This document shows, in pieces, positions 7,042-15,894 of a stretch of 64,000 nt of DNA. The stretch is from Tsuneonella sediminis (GTDB taxonomy: Bacteria > Pseudomonadota > Alphaproteobacteria > Sphingomonadales > Sphingomonadaceae): contig NZ_JBNCBU010000001.1 in the NCBI RefSeq assembly GCF_051912845.1, positions 1,798,001-1,862,000 of the forward strand, written 5' to 3'. Every line of letters starts with the position of its first letter. Positions within the stretch are counted from its first letter, which is position 1. The notes under the pieces are model-generated. The model worked only from the letters and a program-made list of their open reading frames with translations, ran no database searches and was not told the DNA's origin. The position numbers were made by a program, and so were the translations under genes.

Positions 7042-7542
7042 ATGAGCGCGGCAGAACACGAAAACTGGGCCGGGGCCGACGACGAACGGGCCCTGACCCC
7101 GCTAGCCCCGAACCATGTGAAGCTGCTGCGTGTGCAGGCAGCGATCGTGACCGCGCCGTTCGTCATCGGGTCGCTGGTGCTCGAGACCGCTGACCTGCTT
7201 CCCACCGGCCTGTTCGTGGCGCCCGTGCTGGCGGCCGCGGCCTGGGTGGTCCTGCGTATTCCGCTGCGCCGCCATGCTGCGCGCGGCTACGACCTGGGCG
7301 CTGACCGGCTGCGGGTGGTTCGCGGGCTCTGGTTCCGCTCGGACACGGTGGTACCGTTCGGCCGGGTCCAGCACATCGACGTAACGCAGGGTCCGCTCGA
7401 ACGCGGCTTCGGCCTCTCCACGCTGGTCGTCCATACTGCCGGGACCCACAATGCCAGCGTCGCGTTGCCCGGGCTCGCCGCCGATGACGCGGCGGCGATG
7501 CGCGAAACGATCCGCGCGCACATCAAGCGCGAGATGCTGTGA
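7042..7542 (+). CDS. bPH2-domain membrane protein (YdbS-like), 166 aa
   Basis: Two closely spaced hydrophobic segments (about 34-75) are followed by a bacterial PH domain (DUF304/bPH2): YDLGADRLRVVRGLWFRSDTVVPFGRVQHIDVTQGPLERGFGLSTLVV contains the usual VPFxRVQHIDVxQGPLxRxFGLxTL signature. YdbS/YdbT-type pairs are widespread in bacteria with little known function; a membrane or envelope role is assumed from topology. The GTG start of the next gene overlaps its stop (GTGA), so the two are translated together. It is transcribed divergently from the cyclase. Confidence 0.85.
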   Translation: MSAAEHENWAGADDERALTPLAPNHVKLLRVQAAIVTAPFVIGSLVLETADLLPTGLFVAPVLAAAAWVVLRIPLRRHAARGYDLGADRLRVVRGLWFRSDTVVPFGRVQHIDVTQGPLERGFGLSTLVVHTAGTHNASVALPGLAADDAAAMRETIRAHIKREML

Positions 7543-9137
7543 CCGGGGTAATCGCCAGCGGTGCGGCGCCAGAGGGCCACCCGCGCCGGACCGCGCCGCT
7601 CGGCATCCTCGTCGGCGCGCTCGGCGACATCCGCAAGGCCGTGCTGCCGGCCGTTGCGGGAGCCTATGGCCTGCGAAACGAGTTCGCGGGGATCGGATTC
7701 CTCGCCGGGATCGCCGTCCTCGCGGTACTTATCGGCCTTGCCGGGAGCGTGCTGCGCTGGTTGCGCACGACCTACACCGTCGGCGAGGAGGACATCCGGC
7801 TCGAGACCGGCGTCGTCAGCCGCTCGGCGCGGTCGGTACCCTACGAGCGGATCCAGGACGTGAGCATCGAGGAACCGCTCCTTGCCCGGCTGTTCGGACT
7901 TGCGCGCGTGACCTTCGATACGGGGGCCGGCGGCAAGGACGATCTCGCGCTGTCGTGGCTTCCCCTGGCCGAGGGCGAGCGGCTGCGCGAGCTCGTGCGC
8001 GAGCGGCGGGACGAGGAAGCGCAGCAGGCGACTCCGGGGCTGGCCGTGCAGGCAGAGCCGTCCGGCGACGTCCTGTTCGCGATGCCGCGAAAAAGACTGG
8101 CGATCTTCGGGCTGTTCGAATTCTCGCTCGCGGCGTTCGCCGTCGCCGCAGGTGCGGCGCAGCAGTTCGACGATTTCCTCCCGTTCGACATCTGGGACTG
8201 GGACGGCTGGCAGTCGCGGCTCGACGGTGGCGGTCACTGGCTCGCCGCGCTCGGCCCGTTCGCGCAGGCCGCGGCGGTAATGCTCGCGCTGGCCATGCTC
8301 GTGGTGGTGGGGTTCACAACCGGTCTCGCGCGAACGGTGGCGCGAGACTGGGGGTTCGAACTGACCCGTACGGCCAAGGGGTTTCGCAGGCGGCGCGGGC
8401 TGTTCACGCGCACCGACGTGGTCATGCCCGCGCATCGCGTCCAGGCAGTCCAGGTCCGTACGCGGCCTCTGCGCCGCCTGTTCGGGTGGCACGAGCTCCG
8501 GTTCGTGAGCCTGGCGCAGGACGAGGGGACGGGCAGCCACGTGGTCGCCCCGTTCGCGCAGGTCGACGAACTGGCCCCGATTGCCGCCGCGGCGGGATTT
8601 CCCCTGCCGGGCGCGGCCATCGAGTGGCATCGCCCGGCCCGGCGCGCGTTCGTCGATGCCGCTGTGCTCGGCTCGCTCGTGCCGGTCGCGATTGCGGCAG
8701 GGCTGCTGTTCTCGCCTGTTCCGGCCGCTGCGCCTCTACCCCTTCTGGCGATACCGTTCGTCGCGTTAGGCCAGCTGTTAAGGTGGCGTCGCGCTCGCCA
8801 CGCTCTGGATGCCCGGCAGGTCTACCGCCGGCACGGCTGGCTCGCGCCCAGGGTCGACGTGGCCGATCGCGTCAAACTGCAGTCGGTCGAGATCGCACAG
8901 GGGCCGCTGGCGAGAGCCGGAGGCTACGCCACGCTGCACCTCGGGCTGGCCGGCGGCAGGCTGTCCTTCGAAGCGGTTCCGATCCGCGAGGCGCGGCGCA
9001 TCCGCGCCGCCGTGCTCGACAGTATCGCGAGGTGCGATTTCTCGCGCCTCAGCTCGGGGTTTCGGCCAGAAGGTCCGACCATTCCGGATGACGCCGGAAC
9101 TGGGCATCGACATACGAGCACTGCGGAACGATCTTGA
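7539..9137 (+). CDS. Multi-bPH2-domain membrane protein (YdbT-like), 532 aa
   Basis: The GTG at 7539 overlaps the upstream stop. Three bPH2 modules can be seen, each after a pair of hydrophobic helices: VSRSARSVPYERIQDVSIEEP (about 90-110), FTRTDVVMPAHRVQAVQVRTRP (about 290-310) and VADRVKLQSVEIAQGPL (about 440-460). This matches the YdbT family, which normally has this layout and size and pairs with YdbS. The last 89 bases overlap the convergent GNAT gene, and the end after FSRLSSG looks non-conserved, so stop loss or drift at the 3' end is possible. Function in the envelope is inferred from family topology only. Confidence 0.85.
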   Translation: MTGVIASGAAPEGHPRRTAPLGILVGALGDIRKAVLPAVAGAYGLRNEFAGIGFLAGIAVLAVLIGLAGSVLRWLRTTYTVGEEDIRLETGVVSRSARSVPYERIQDVSIEEPLLARLFGLARVTFDTGAGGKDDLALSWLPLAEGERLRELVRERRDEEAQQATPGLAVQAEPSGDVLFAMPRKRLAIFGLFEFSLAAFAVAAGAAQQFDDFLPFDIWDWDGWQSRLDGGGHWLAALGPFAQAAAVMLALAMLVVVGFTTGLARTVARDWGFELTRTAKGFRRRRGLFTRTDVVMPAHRVQAVQVRTRPLRRLFGWHELRFVSLAQDEGTGSHVVAPFAQVDELAPIAAAAGFPLPGAAIEWHRPARRAFVDAAVLGSLVPVAIAAGLLFSPVPAAAPLPLLAIPFVALGQLLRWRRARHALDARQVYRRHGWLAPRVDVADRVKLQSVEIAQGPLARAGGYATLHLGLAGGRLSFEAVPIREARRIRAAVLDSIARCDFSRLSSGFRPEGPTIPDDAGTGHRHTSTAERS

Positions 9138-9357
9138 ACCCTTCTTCGCGCGCGTCGCGGACGAGTGCGTCGACAAGCGCGGCGGCAACTCCCTGACCGC
9201 CGATCTCGGCCGGAACGATGGTGTGGTCGGCAATCCGCGCACCGCCCCGGGCCTTCCATGTCAGCCGGCCCACGGCATCGCTGTTCGCGACCGTCGCCCG
9301 GTATTCGCCCTGCGCCTCGTTCCCGCGGTGGGTAATTTCCAGCCCTTCGATCGCCAT
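9049..9357 (-). CDS. Small GNAT-like N-acetyltransferase (NATD1/YjdJ type), 102 aa
   Basis: A good AAGGAG lies nine bases before ATG 9357. The short fold carries YRATVANSDAVGRLTW and the acetyl-CoA binding HTIVPAEIGGQGVAAALVDALVRDAREEG, in which the G-G-Q-G-V-A loop holds the cofactor pyrophosphate. A late CSYVDAQFRRHPEW fits the NATD1-like group, whose substrate is unknown. Length is normal for this group. It converges on and overlaps the PH-domain gene by 89 bases, which may give antisense effects. The function is known only at the superfamily level. Confidence 0.85.
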   Translation of the reverse strand: MAIEGLEITHRGNEAQGEYRATVANSDAVGRLTWKARGGARIADHTIVPAEIGGQGVAAALVDALVRDAREEGFKIVPQCSYVDAQFRRHPEWSDLLAETPS

Positions 9358-9407
9358 GCGGATGTCTCCTTCTTGCGCTCAACGCCAGCGCGGCTAGGGG
9401 CGTTCCG

Positions 9408-10403
9408 ATGCTCTTCCTGTCCGACAACGCCGCAGCGGTCCACCCGAGGATATGGGAGGCGATGCGCGCTGCCGACGAGGCGCAGGCGCCGTACGACAAC
9501 GACGCGCTCTCGCGCGCACTCGACGAGCGGTTCACCGACCTGTTCGGCCGCGAGGCGCACGCCCTCTGGGTTGCTACCGGAACCGCCGCCAACTGCCTCG
9601 CGCTTGCCACGATGTGCGCGCCCCACGGCGGAGTCGTCTGCCATCGCGACGCGCACATCGAGGCCGACGAGGGGGGCGCCCCGGGGTTCTTCCTCCACGG
9701 CGCCAAGCTGATGCTTGCCGAAGGCGCGCACGCGAAGCTGACGGAAGGCGCGGTGCGGGCCGTGATCGACCCGATCGTGCCCGACGTCCACTGGGTCCAG
9801 CCGCACGCGCTGAGCGTGACGCAGGCGAGCGAGGCGGGCTGCGTTTATCGCCCCGCCGAAATGGCCGGGCTGGCCGCACTGGCGCGCGAACGCGGACTCG
9901 GCTTCCACGTCGACGGCGCGCGCTTCGCCAACGCGGTCGCATGGCTCGGCTGCTCGCCGGCCGAGGCTGCCGGTCCGTGCGACGCGCTCAGCTTCGGCTG
10001 CATAAAGAACGGGGGAATGAGCGCGGAGGCGATCGTGTTCTTCGATGCCGAGCGCGCCGCGCTCGCCCGCTGGCGCCGCAAGCGTGCCGGCCACCTGCAA
10101 TCGAAGGGCCGCTATCTTGCCGCGCAGATACTCGCGATGCTGGAGAACGACCTGTGGCTCGCGAACGCGCGCGCGGCCAATGCCGCCGCGGAGGAGATCG
10201 CGCGCGCGTGCGGCGATCGGCTGATGCATCCGGTTGAGGCGAACGAGGTCTTCGTTCGCCTTTCTCCCGCCGAGCGGGAAAGTCTGCGCGCACGGGGCTT
10301 TGCTTTCTACGACTGGGGGGCGGAGGGCGCTCGCTTCGTCGCCGCGTGGAACACCCGCGCCGAGGATGCCGGCGCGCTCGCCAGCGCTATTGGCAGCCTG
10401 TGA
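9408..10403 (+). CDS. ltaE: Low-specificity threonine aldolase, 331 aa
   Basis: A PLP enzyme of the beta-eliminating lyase/threonine aldolase fold that splits L-threonine (or allo-threonine) to glycine and acetaldehyde. Seen are FLSDNAAAVHP at the start, TGTAANCLAL binding the cofactor phosphate, H in VCHRDAHIEADEGGA stacking on the ring, HVDGARFANA with the Asp for the pyridine nitrogen, and the Schiff-base Lys in SFGCIKNGGM. Length is normal. The start at 9408 follows the divergent GNAT gene by 50 bases. The following transporter begins with GTG overlapping this stop. No Asp/Glu replacement is seen. Confidence 0.9.
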   Translation: MLFLSDNAAAVHPRIWEAMRAADEAQAPYDNDALSRALDERFTDLFGREAHALWVATGTAANCLALATMCAPHGGVVCHRDAHIEADEGGAPGFFLHGAKLMLAEGAHAKLTEGAVRAVIDPIVPDVHWVQPHALSVTQASEAGCVYRPAEMAGLAALARERGLGFHVDGARFANAVAWLGCSPAEAAGPCDALSFGCIKNGGMSAEAIVFFDAERAALARWRRKRAGHLQSKGRYLAAQILAMLENDLWLANARAANAAAEEIARACGDRLMHPVEANEVFVRLSPAERESLRARGFAFYDWGAEGARFVAAWNTRAEDAGALASAIGSL

Positions 10404-11335
10404 CCGCGCCGCCGCCGCACGCGCTGCTGCGTCCGCGCATCGCGCTTCCCTTCCTGCTGACCGCGCTCATCTGGGGATCGACCTGGTACGTGATCCGCGG
10501 CCAGATCGCGGAAGTGCACCCGCAGTGGGCAGTGGCCTATCGCTTCGCGCTCGCCGCGCCCGCGATGTTCGCGCTGGCGGTGCTGATGCGCAAGCGTCTC
10601 GCGATGCCGCGCCGGGCGCACGCCCTCGCGCTGACCATGGGTCTGTTCCAGTTCTGCGCCAACTTCACGTTCGTCTATGCGAGCGAAGCGCACCTGACTT
10701 CAGGCATCGTCGCGCTGATCATCGGGCTGATGTTCGTTTCCAACGCGGCGCTGGCGCGGGTCCTCCTTGGCCAGCCGGTGTCCCGCCGGTTCGTGATCGG
10801 CAGCGCGATCGCGCTGGGAGGGATCGTCCTCCTGCTGCTCAACGAGGCGCGCACGGCACCGCTCGAGGGCAACGTCGCGCTGGGCGCCGGGCTGGCCCTG
10901 GCGGGGATGATTTCCGCGTCGCTGGCGAACGTGCTCCAGGCGGGTCCCGCCGGGCGCGACGTTCCGCTGGTCAGCCTGCTCGCCTGGGCGATCCTCTATG
11001 GTGTGGGAATCGACATCGCGCTGGCGCTGGCGCTTGTCGGGCCGCCGCAGATGCCCGCTTCGGGATGGTTCTGGGCGGGGACCGCCTGGCTCGCACTGGT
11101 CGGGACGGTGGTCACGTTCCCGCTTTACTACCAGCTGGTGCGCGAATTGGGTGCGGGCCGCGCGGCCTACAACGGGGTGCTGGTCATCGTGATAGCGATG
11201 GCGATCTCCACCGTGCTCGAAGGGTATCGCTGGTCTGCGCTGGCGATTGCAGGCGCGTTGCTCGCCACGCTCGGAATGCTCGTCGCGCTCAGGGCCCGGC
11301 AGGTCGCTGTCGCTCCAACCGTTCGCCCGCCATAA
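10400..11335 (+). CDS. EamA/DMT-family transporter, 311 aa
   Basis: GTG 10400 overlaps the threonine aldolase stop (GTGA); the frame upstream of it has no family-like residues. About ten membrane helices in two five-helix halves are visible, with the signature FLLTALIWGSTWYVIRGQ at the start and VTFPLYYQLVRELGAGRAAYNGVL in the second half. EamA proteins export amino acids, amines or other small metabolites; co-transcription with threonine aldolase hints at amino acid export, which is inference. The last 47 bases overlap the convergent epimerase gene. Confidence 0.88.
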   Translation: MTAPPPHALLRPRIALPFLLTALIWGSTWYVIRGQIAEVHPQWAVAYRFALAAPAMFALAVLMRKRLAMPRRAHALALTMGLFQFCANFTFVYASEAHLTSGIVALIIGLMFVSNAALARVLLGQPVSRRFVIGSAIALGGIVLLLLNEARTAPLEGNVALGAGLALAGMISASLANVLQAGPAGRDVPLVSLLAWAILYGVGIDIALALALVGPPQMPASGWFWAGTAWLALVGTVVTFPLYYQLVRELGAGRAAYNGVLVIVIAMAISTVLEGYRWSALAIAGALLATLGMLVALRARQVAVAPTVRPP

Positions 11336-12092
11336 TAGCGCGCAAGCCCTCGCGGTAGGTCGGGTAGCGCGGAGACCAGCCCAGCACGCGCCTGGCCTTG
11401 CCGTTGGCTACCCGGCGGTTCTCGGAATAGAAGCCCCGGGCCATCGGGCCGAGGCCGGCTTCGTCGAGCGACTGCAGGGGCGGAGGGGCGACGCCGAGCA
11501 GTCGGCAGGCCTCTTCGGTAACCGCCGCCCCGCTCGCGGGCAGGTCGTCGGCGAGGTTGTAGGCGCCCGGTGGTGCATCGAGAGATGCTGCCACCGCGCT
11601 CGCAATGTCCTCGACGTGGACACGGCTGAATACCTGTCCCGGCAGGTCGATCCGGTGGGCCCGGCCTTCGCGCACCCGGTCGAGCGGCGAACGGCCCGGG
11701 CCGTAAATGCCCGGCAGGCGGAACACGCGCGCCCCGATCGCCAGCCACGCCGCATCGGCCTGCGCGCGCCCGCCCCGGCGCCCGCCGCCGGTGGGCGACG
11801 CCTCGTCCACCCACGCGCCGCCGGTGTCGCCATAGACCCCGGTTGAACTGAGGTAGCCCAGCCACCGCTCGCCCAGCGCGTCGCCGTACCGCCCCAGCAC
11901 CGGATCGCCCTCCGCGCCCGGCGGGACCGACGACAGGACGTGGCTCGCGCCCGCCAGCGCGCTGCGCACCGCGGCCTCGTCTTCGAAGGCTATGGTGCCC
12001 GCGCTGCCGGTCGCGACGACGTCCCAGCCGGCCAGTGCGGCGGCGATCCGCCGCGCGCTGTAGCCGAGACCGAAGACGAAAAGGCGGGGCAT
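11289..12092 (-). CDS. NAD-dependent epimerase/SDR family protein (YeeZ-like), 267 aa
   Basis: A Rossmann protein starting MPRLFVFGLGYSARRIAAAL, a GxGxxA-type dinucleotide loop. It goes on with SSVPPGAEGDP, YLSSTGVYGDTGG (the S-T-x-V-Y-G of extended SDRs) and FRLPGIYGPGRSPLD. It resembles E. coli YeeZ and plant-type small epimerases. The Y-x-x-x-K pair is not clearly present: after VYGDTGG comes VDEASPTGGGRRG, so the catalytic Lys may be replaced and activity is uncertain. It converges on the EamA gene. Substrate is unknown. Confidence 0.8.
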   Translation of the reverse strand: MPRLFVFGLGYSARRIAAALAGWDVVATGSAGTIAFEDEAAVRSALAGASHVLSSVPPGAEGDPVLGRYGDALGERWLGYLSSTGVYGDTGGAWVDEASPTGGGRRGGRAQADAAWLAIGARVFRLPGIYGPGRSPLDRVREGRAHRIDLPGQVFSRVHVEDIASAVAASLDAPPGAYNLADDLPASGAAVTEEACRLLGVAPPPLQSLDEAGLGPMARGFYSENRRVANGKARRVLGWSPRYPTYREGLRAIMAGERLERQRPAGP

Positions 12093-12275
12093 GGGGCGTC
12101 GCGCAATCCCGCAAGATGGACCAGCCGCCGCGAGCGTTGTGATCCGTGGTTTAACGCATGGTCGGCCGGCATTGCGCGGCTGTCAATCGTGCGCACCGAC
12201 CAGCGTACGCGTGCCTACGACGAACGTTACCGGACCGGGTGGACGCGCCGCCCGCAAGGTCTAAAGGCATCAATC

Positions 12276-14930
12276 ATGGATATTGCACGCTCTCCCTCGA
12301 CACCCGACGGCAACCCCCAGATGGCCGATGCACCGCCCCTTCCCGTGGAACCGCCCGTCATCCGGCGCGAGGATTACAAACCCTTTCCGTGGCGCGTACC
12401 CACCACCTGTCTCGATTTCGCGCTGGGGATTGAGGCCACGCGGGTCACCGCGACGCTCGCGGTCGAACCCAACCCCGATGCCGAACCCTCCGAGACGATC
12501 CGACTGTCGGGCGACGGCCCCGAACCGCTGTCGGTCGAGGTCGACGGACAGGGCTCGAACAGCTGGCGGATGGAGGGGGGCGACCTCGTCGTTCCGCTCG
12601 CTCCGGGCGCACACGAACTCACGGTCGTCACGCAGATAGACCCGGCAGCCAACTCGCAGCTCATGGGGCTCTATGCCTCGAACGGAATGCTCTGCACCCA
12701 GTGCGAGGCCGAAGGCTTTCGCCGGATCACCTTCTTTCCCGACCGGCCCGACGTGCTCAGCACGTATACCGTCAGGATGGAAGGACCGAAGGACGCGTTT
12801 CCCGTCCTGCTGTCCAATGGCAACCGGACAGCGACGGGGGAGGGCGAGGGAGGCAACCACTGGGCCGAATGGCACGACCCGTGGCCCAAGCCGAGCTACC
12901 TGTTCGCGCTCGTCGCTGGCGATCTCGTCGCGCGGAAGGATACCTTCACGACGATGTCGGGCCGTACGGTCGACCTCGCCATCTGGGTTCGCGCGGAGGA
13001 TCTCGCGCGCACCGAACACGCGATGGAATCGCTCAAGAAATCGATGAAGTGGGACGAGGAGGTGTTCGGCCGCGAATACGACCTCGACGTGTTCAACATC
13101 GTCGCGGTGGGCGATTTCAACATGGGAGCCATGGAGAACAAGGGCCTCAACGTCTTCAACACCAAATACGTCCTTGCAGATCCCGAAACCGCCACCGACG
13201 GCGACTATGACGGGATCGAGGGCGTGATTGCTCACGAATACTTCCACAACTGGTCGGGCAATCGCGTGACCTGTCGCGACTGGTTCCAGCTCAGCCTCAA
13301 GGAAGGTTTCACCGTGCTGCGCGATCAGCTGTTCAGCCAGGACATGCAGGGCGAGGCGGTCAAGCGGATCGAGGACGTGCGACTGCTCCGCAGTGTCCAG
13401 TTTCCCGAGGATTCGGGGCCGCTCGCGCACCCCATCCGGCCCGATTCCTTCCGCGAGATCAGCAACTTCTACACGGCGACGATCTACAACAAGGGCGCCG
13501 AGGTCATCCGCATGATGCGCACGATGGCGGGGCCCGAGCGGTTCAGGAAAGGGACCGATCTCTATTTCCAGCGCCACGACGGCGAGGCGGCGACCTGCGA
13601 GGATTTCGTCAAGGCGATCGAGGACGGCGCCGGCCTCGACCTCACGCGCTTTCGCCGCTGGTACAGCCAGGCAGGCACGCCGAAGGTCGAGGTCGACTTG
13701 ACCCACGAAGGGGATACCGCGACCCTGACCCTGCGCCAAACCGTGCCCCCGACCCCCGGCCAGCCCGACAAGGAGCCGATGCCGATCCCGTTGAAGTTCG
13801 CGCTGTTCGACCGCGCGACGAAAGAGCACCGCGGCGAGGAGCTGGTCGTTCTCGAGGGGGCCGAAACAGAGATCCAATTTGGCGGATTCGCCGCCATGCC
13901 CGTGCTGTCGATCAATCGCGGTTTTTCCGCTCCCGTTTCGATCGAGCGCGAGACACCTGTCGACGATCTCGTGTTCCTTGCCGCGCACGACGACGATCCG
14001 TTCGCGCGGTACGAGGCCATGCAGGAATTGATCGTGCGCCACCTCGTAGCCGCGGTGGGCGAGGGGCTTGCCGGAAGCGAACGCGACGCGGGGCGTGAGG
14101 CCATCGCCAGGGCGCTCGGGGCGGTGATCGCCGATCGGGGGCTCGACGATTCGATGCGCGGCGAGCTCCTGATGTTGCCGAGCCAAACTTATATCGCCGA
14201 ACAGCTTCTGGTTGCCGACCCTGGCCGCATCCACGCCGAGCGCGAGGCTCTGAAGGGCTGGCTCGGCGCCTCGCTGGAAAGTGCACTGGTCGCCATGCAC
14301 GAGCGCGCGAGCAGGTCGTCCGACGGGATGGGCGCCGAGGCCCGCGGCGCCCGCAAGGTCAAGACGCAGGCGCTGGTCTATCTCGCTGCCGGAAACCCCG
14401 GGCGTGCGGCGCAGATGGCCGCAGCGCAATACGACGAGGCAACCAACATGACCGACCGGCAAGGGGCGCTCATGGTGCTGACCGGATTGCCGGGCCCCGA
14501 GCGGACCGGACGGCTGATCGACTTCTACAACCGGTACCAAGGCAACGCGCTCGTGATCGACAAGTGGTTCAGCCTGCAGGCAAGCTCGCTGCATCCCGAC
14601 GCGATCGAACACGTCAAGGCGCTCGCTGATCACCCCGATTTCGCGTTGCGAAACCCGAATCGGGTACGCAGCCTCTACATGGCGTTCGCGGGCAATCCCC
14701 ACGCGTTTCACGAGGAGAACGGAGAGGGGTACCGGATCGTCGCGGACCTTATCCTCGCGCTCGATCCGCTCAACGCCCAGACGGCCGCGCGGTTCGTGCC
14801 GCCGCTCGGGCGGTGGCGCCGGATCGAGCCGCGACGCGCGGCGCTGATGCGCGAACAGCTGGAACGGATCGCGGCAACGCCGGGGCTTTCGCGCGACACC
14901 TTCGAGCAGGTGACCCGCACCCTTGGCTGA
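12276..14930 (+). CDS. pepN: Aminopeptidase N (M1 zinc peptidase), 884 aa
   Basis: Start ATG 12276 has AAGG eight bases before it; ATG 12321 is another possibility. The M1 features are GAMEN (residues 284-288), HEYFH (320-324) and the third zinc ligand Glu343. The C-terminal domains (DUF3458-type Ig fold and ARM-like helices) are present and length is typical of proteobacterial PepN. It removes N-terminal residues from peptides in the cytoplasm; no signal peptide is seen. The TTG start of pgeF lies inside its last codons, so the two are probably co-translated. Confidence 0.95.
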   Translation: MDIARSPSTPDGNPQMADAPPLPVEPPVIRREDYKPFPWRVPTTCLDFALGIEATRVTATLAVEPNPDAEPSETIRLSGDGPEPLSVEVDGQGSNSWRMEGGDLVVPLAPGAHELTVVTQIDPAANSQLMGLYASNGMLCTQCEAEGFRRITFFPDRPDVLSTYTVRMEGPKDAFPVLLSNGNRTATGEGEGGNHWAEWHDPWPKPSYLFALVAGDLVARKDTFTTMSGRTVDLAIWVRAEDLARTEHAMESLKKSMKWDEEVFGREYDLDVFNIVAVGDFNMGAMENKGLNVFNTKYVLADPETATDGDYDGIEGVIAHEYFHNWSGNRVTCRDWFQLSLKEGFTVLRDQLFSQDMQGEAVKRIEDVRLLRSVQFPEDSGPLAHPIRPDSFREISNFYTATIYNKGAEVIRMMRTMAGPERFRKGTDLYFQRHDGEAATCEDFVKAIEDGAGLDLTRFRRWYSQAGTPKVEVDLTHEGDTATLTLRQTVPPTPGQPDKEPMPIPLKFALFDRATKEHRGEELVVLEGAETEIQFGGFAAMPVLSINRGFSAPVSIERETPVDDLVFLAAHDDDPFARYEAMQELIVRHLVAAVGEGLAGSERDAGREAIARALGAVIADRGLDDSMRGELLMLPSQTYIAEQLLVADPGRIHAEREALKGWLGASLESALVAMHERASRSSDGMGAEARGARKVKTQALVYLAAGNPGRAAQMAAAQYDEATNMTDRQGALMVLTGLPGPERTGRLIDFYNRYQGNALVIDKWFSLQASSLHPDAIEHVKALADHPDFALRNPNRVRSLYMAFAGNPHAFHEENGEGYRIVADLILALDPLNAQTAARFVPPLGRWRRIEPRRAALMREQLERIAATPGLSRDTFEQVTRTLG

Positions 14931-15672
14931 GGCCCTGCGCGCCGAGGGACTGCACGAGGTCCCGCACGGGTTCATGACCCGGCTGGGGGGCGTTTCCACC
15001 GGGGCCGTGGCCAGCCTCAACTGCGGCTATGGTGCGGGCGACGATCCGGAGGCGGTTGCGGACAACCGCCGCCTCGCCGCCGAGGCCGTCCTGCCCGCAG
15101 CATCCCTCGTCGGCCTGTTCCAGATCCACTCGCCGGAGGTCGTGACCGTGACCGAGCCGTGGAGCGACGGGGACCGGCCGCGAGCGGATGCGCTGGTCAC
15201 CGATCGCGCGGGTATCCTCCTGTCGATCCTGACTGCGGATTGCGCCCCGGTTCTGCTCGCCGACCGGGAGGCGGAAGTGGTGGGCGCGGCGCACGCAGGT
15301 TGGCGCGGCGCGCACGCCGGGGTGATCGAGCGCACGGTCGCGGCGATGGAGGCGCTCGGCGCGCGGGCCGGGCGGATCGCGGCGGCCGTCGGCCCCTGCA
15401 TCGCCCAGGGGTCGTACGAGGTCGCACAAGATTTTCGCGATCGGTTCGACGCGGGCGACGCGCGCTTCTTCGCGCCGGGGCTGGAAGGCCACTGGCAGTT
15501 CGATCTCGCGGGGTACGTGGCGCACCGCCTTGCCGAATCGGGGATCGCCACGATCGAGCGGCTCGATCGCGACACCTATGCCGAGGAGCACGCGTTCTTT
15601 TCGTTCCGCCGCGCGACGCACCGCGGCGAGCCGACCTACGGACGGCAAATTTCGCTCATCGGGCTCGGCTGA
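14923..15672 (+). CDS. pgeF: Laccase-domain purine nucleoside phosphorylase (YfiH/PgeF), 249 aa
   Basis: It starts with TTG at 14923, overlapping the end of pepN. The family fold shows FMTRLGGVSTG near the start, VGLFQIHSPEVVTV with a zinc His, LTADCAPVLLAD with the Cys, and GAAHAGWRGAHAGV with the second His. YfiH/PgeF proteins have been reported as oxidative laccase-like enzymes, as adenosine/purine nucleoside phosphorylases, and as needed to correct L-Ser misincorporation in peptidoglycan (E. coli PgeF). The end (TYGRQISLIGL) is typical. Confident as a family member; which activity matters here is open. Confidence 0.9.
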   Translation: MAEALRAEGLHEVPHGFMTRLGGVSTGAVASLNCGYGAGDDPEAVADNRRLAAEAVLPAASLVGLFQIHSPEVVTVTEPWSDGDRPRADALVTDRAGILLSILTADCAPVLLADREAEVVGAAHAGWRGAHAGVIERTVAAMEALGARAGRIAAAVGPCIAQGSYEVAQDFRDRFDAGDARFFAPGLEGHWQFDLAGYVAHRLAESGIATIERLDRDTYAEEHAFFSFRRATHRGEPTYGRQISLIGLG

Positions 15673-15686
15673 GAAACGCGCCGCGA

Positions 15687-15705
15687 AACCGCCATAATGG
15701 CGGTT
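15687..15705. terminator. Hairpin after pgeF, upstream of petA
   Basis: Seven-base arms (15687-15693 and 15699-15705) with a five-base loop lie 15 bases past the pgeF stop, in the 222-base gap before petA. A second weak hairpin follows. No T-run is seen. It may end the pepN-pgeF transcript or mark the start of the cytochrome bc1 operon's control region. Confidence 0.4.
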
Positions 15706-15894
15706 GGCAACATGGCGTTTGCCGTCTATGCGCGCCGCAAACCGGCACCGTAGGGAGCTTGACGGCCCCCATGCGGCGAACCGCGAAAACAGGGGCCCAC
15801 GCTTCGTTCTCGCTGCTCTGCCGGTGGCAGTTTCAAGGGCACGCCATCCGGCAGCCCATCGAGAAGACGTTACAAGGCAAGGCAGGCACGGCTG

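Noticed and set aside
12270..15020. 916-residue minus-strand frame opposite pepN
   Set aside because: Composition and lack of motifs show a GC-driven antisense frame; pepN has complete catalytic motifs on the other strand.
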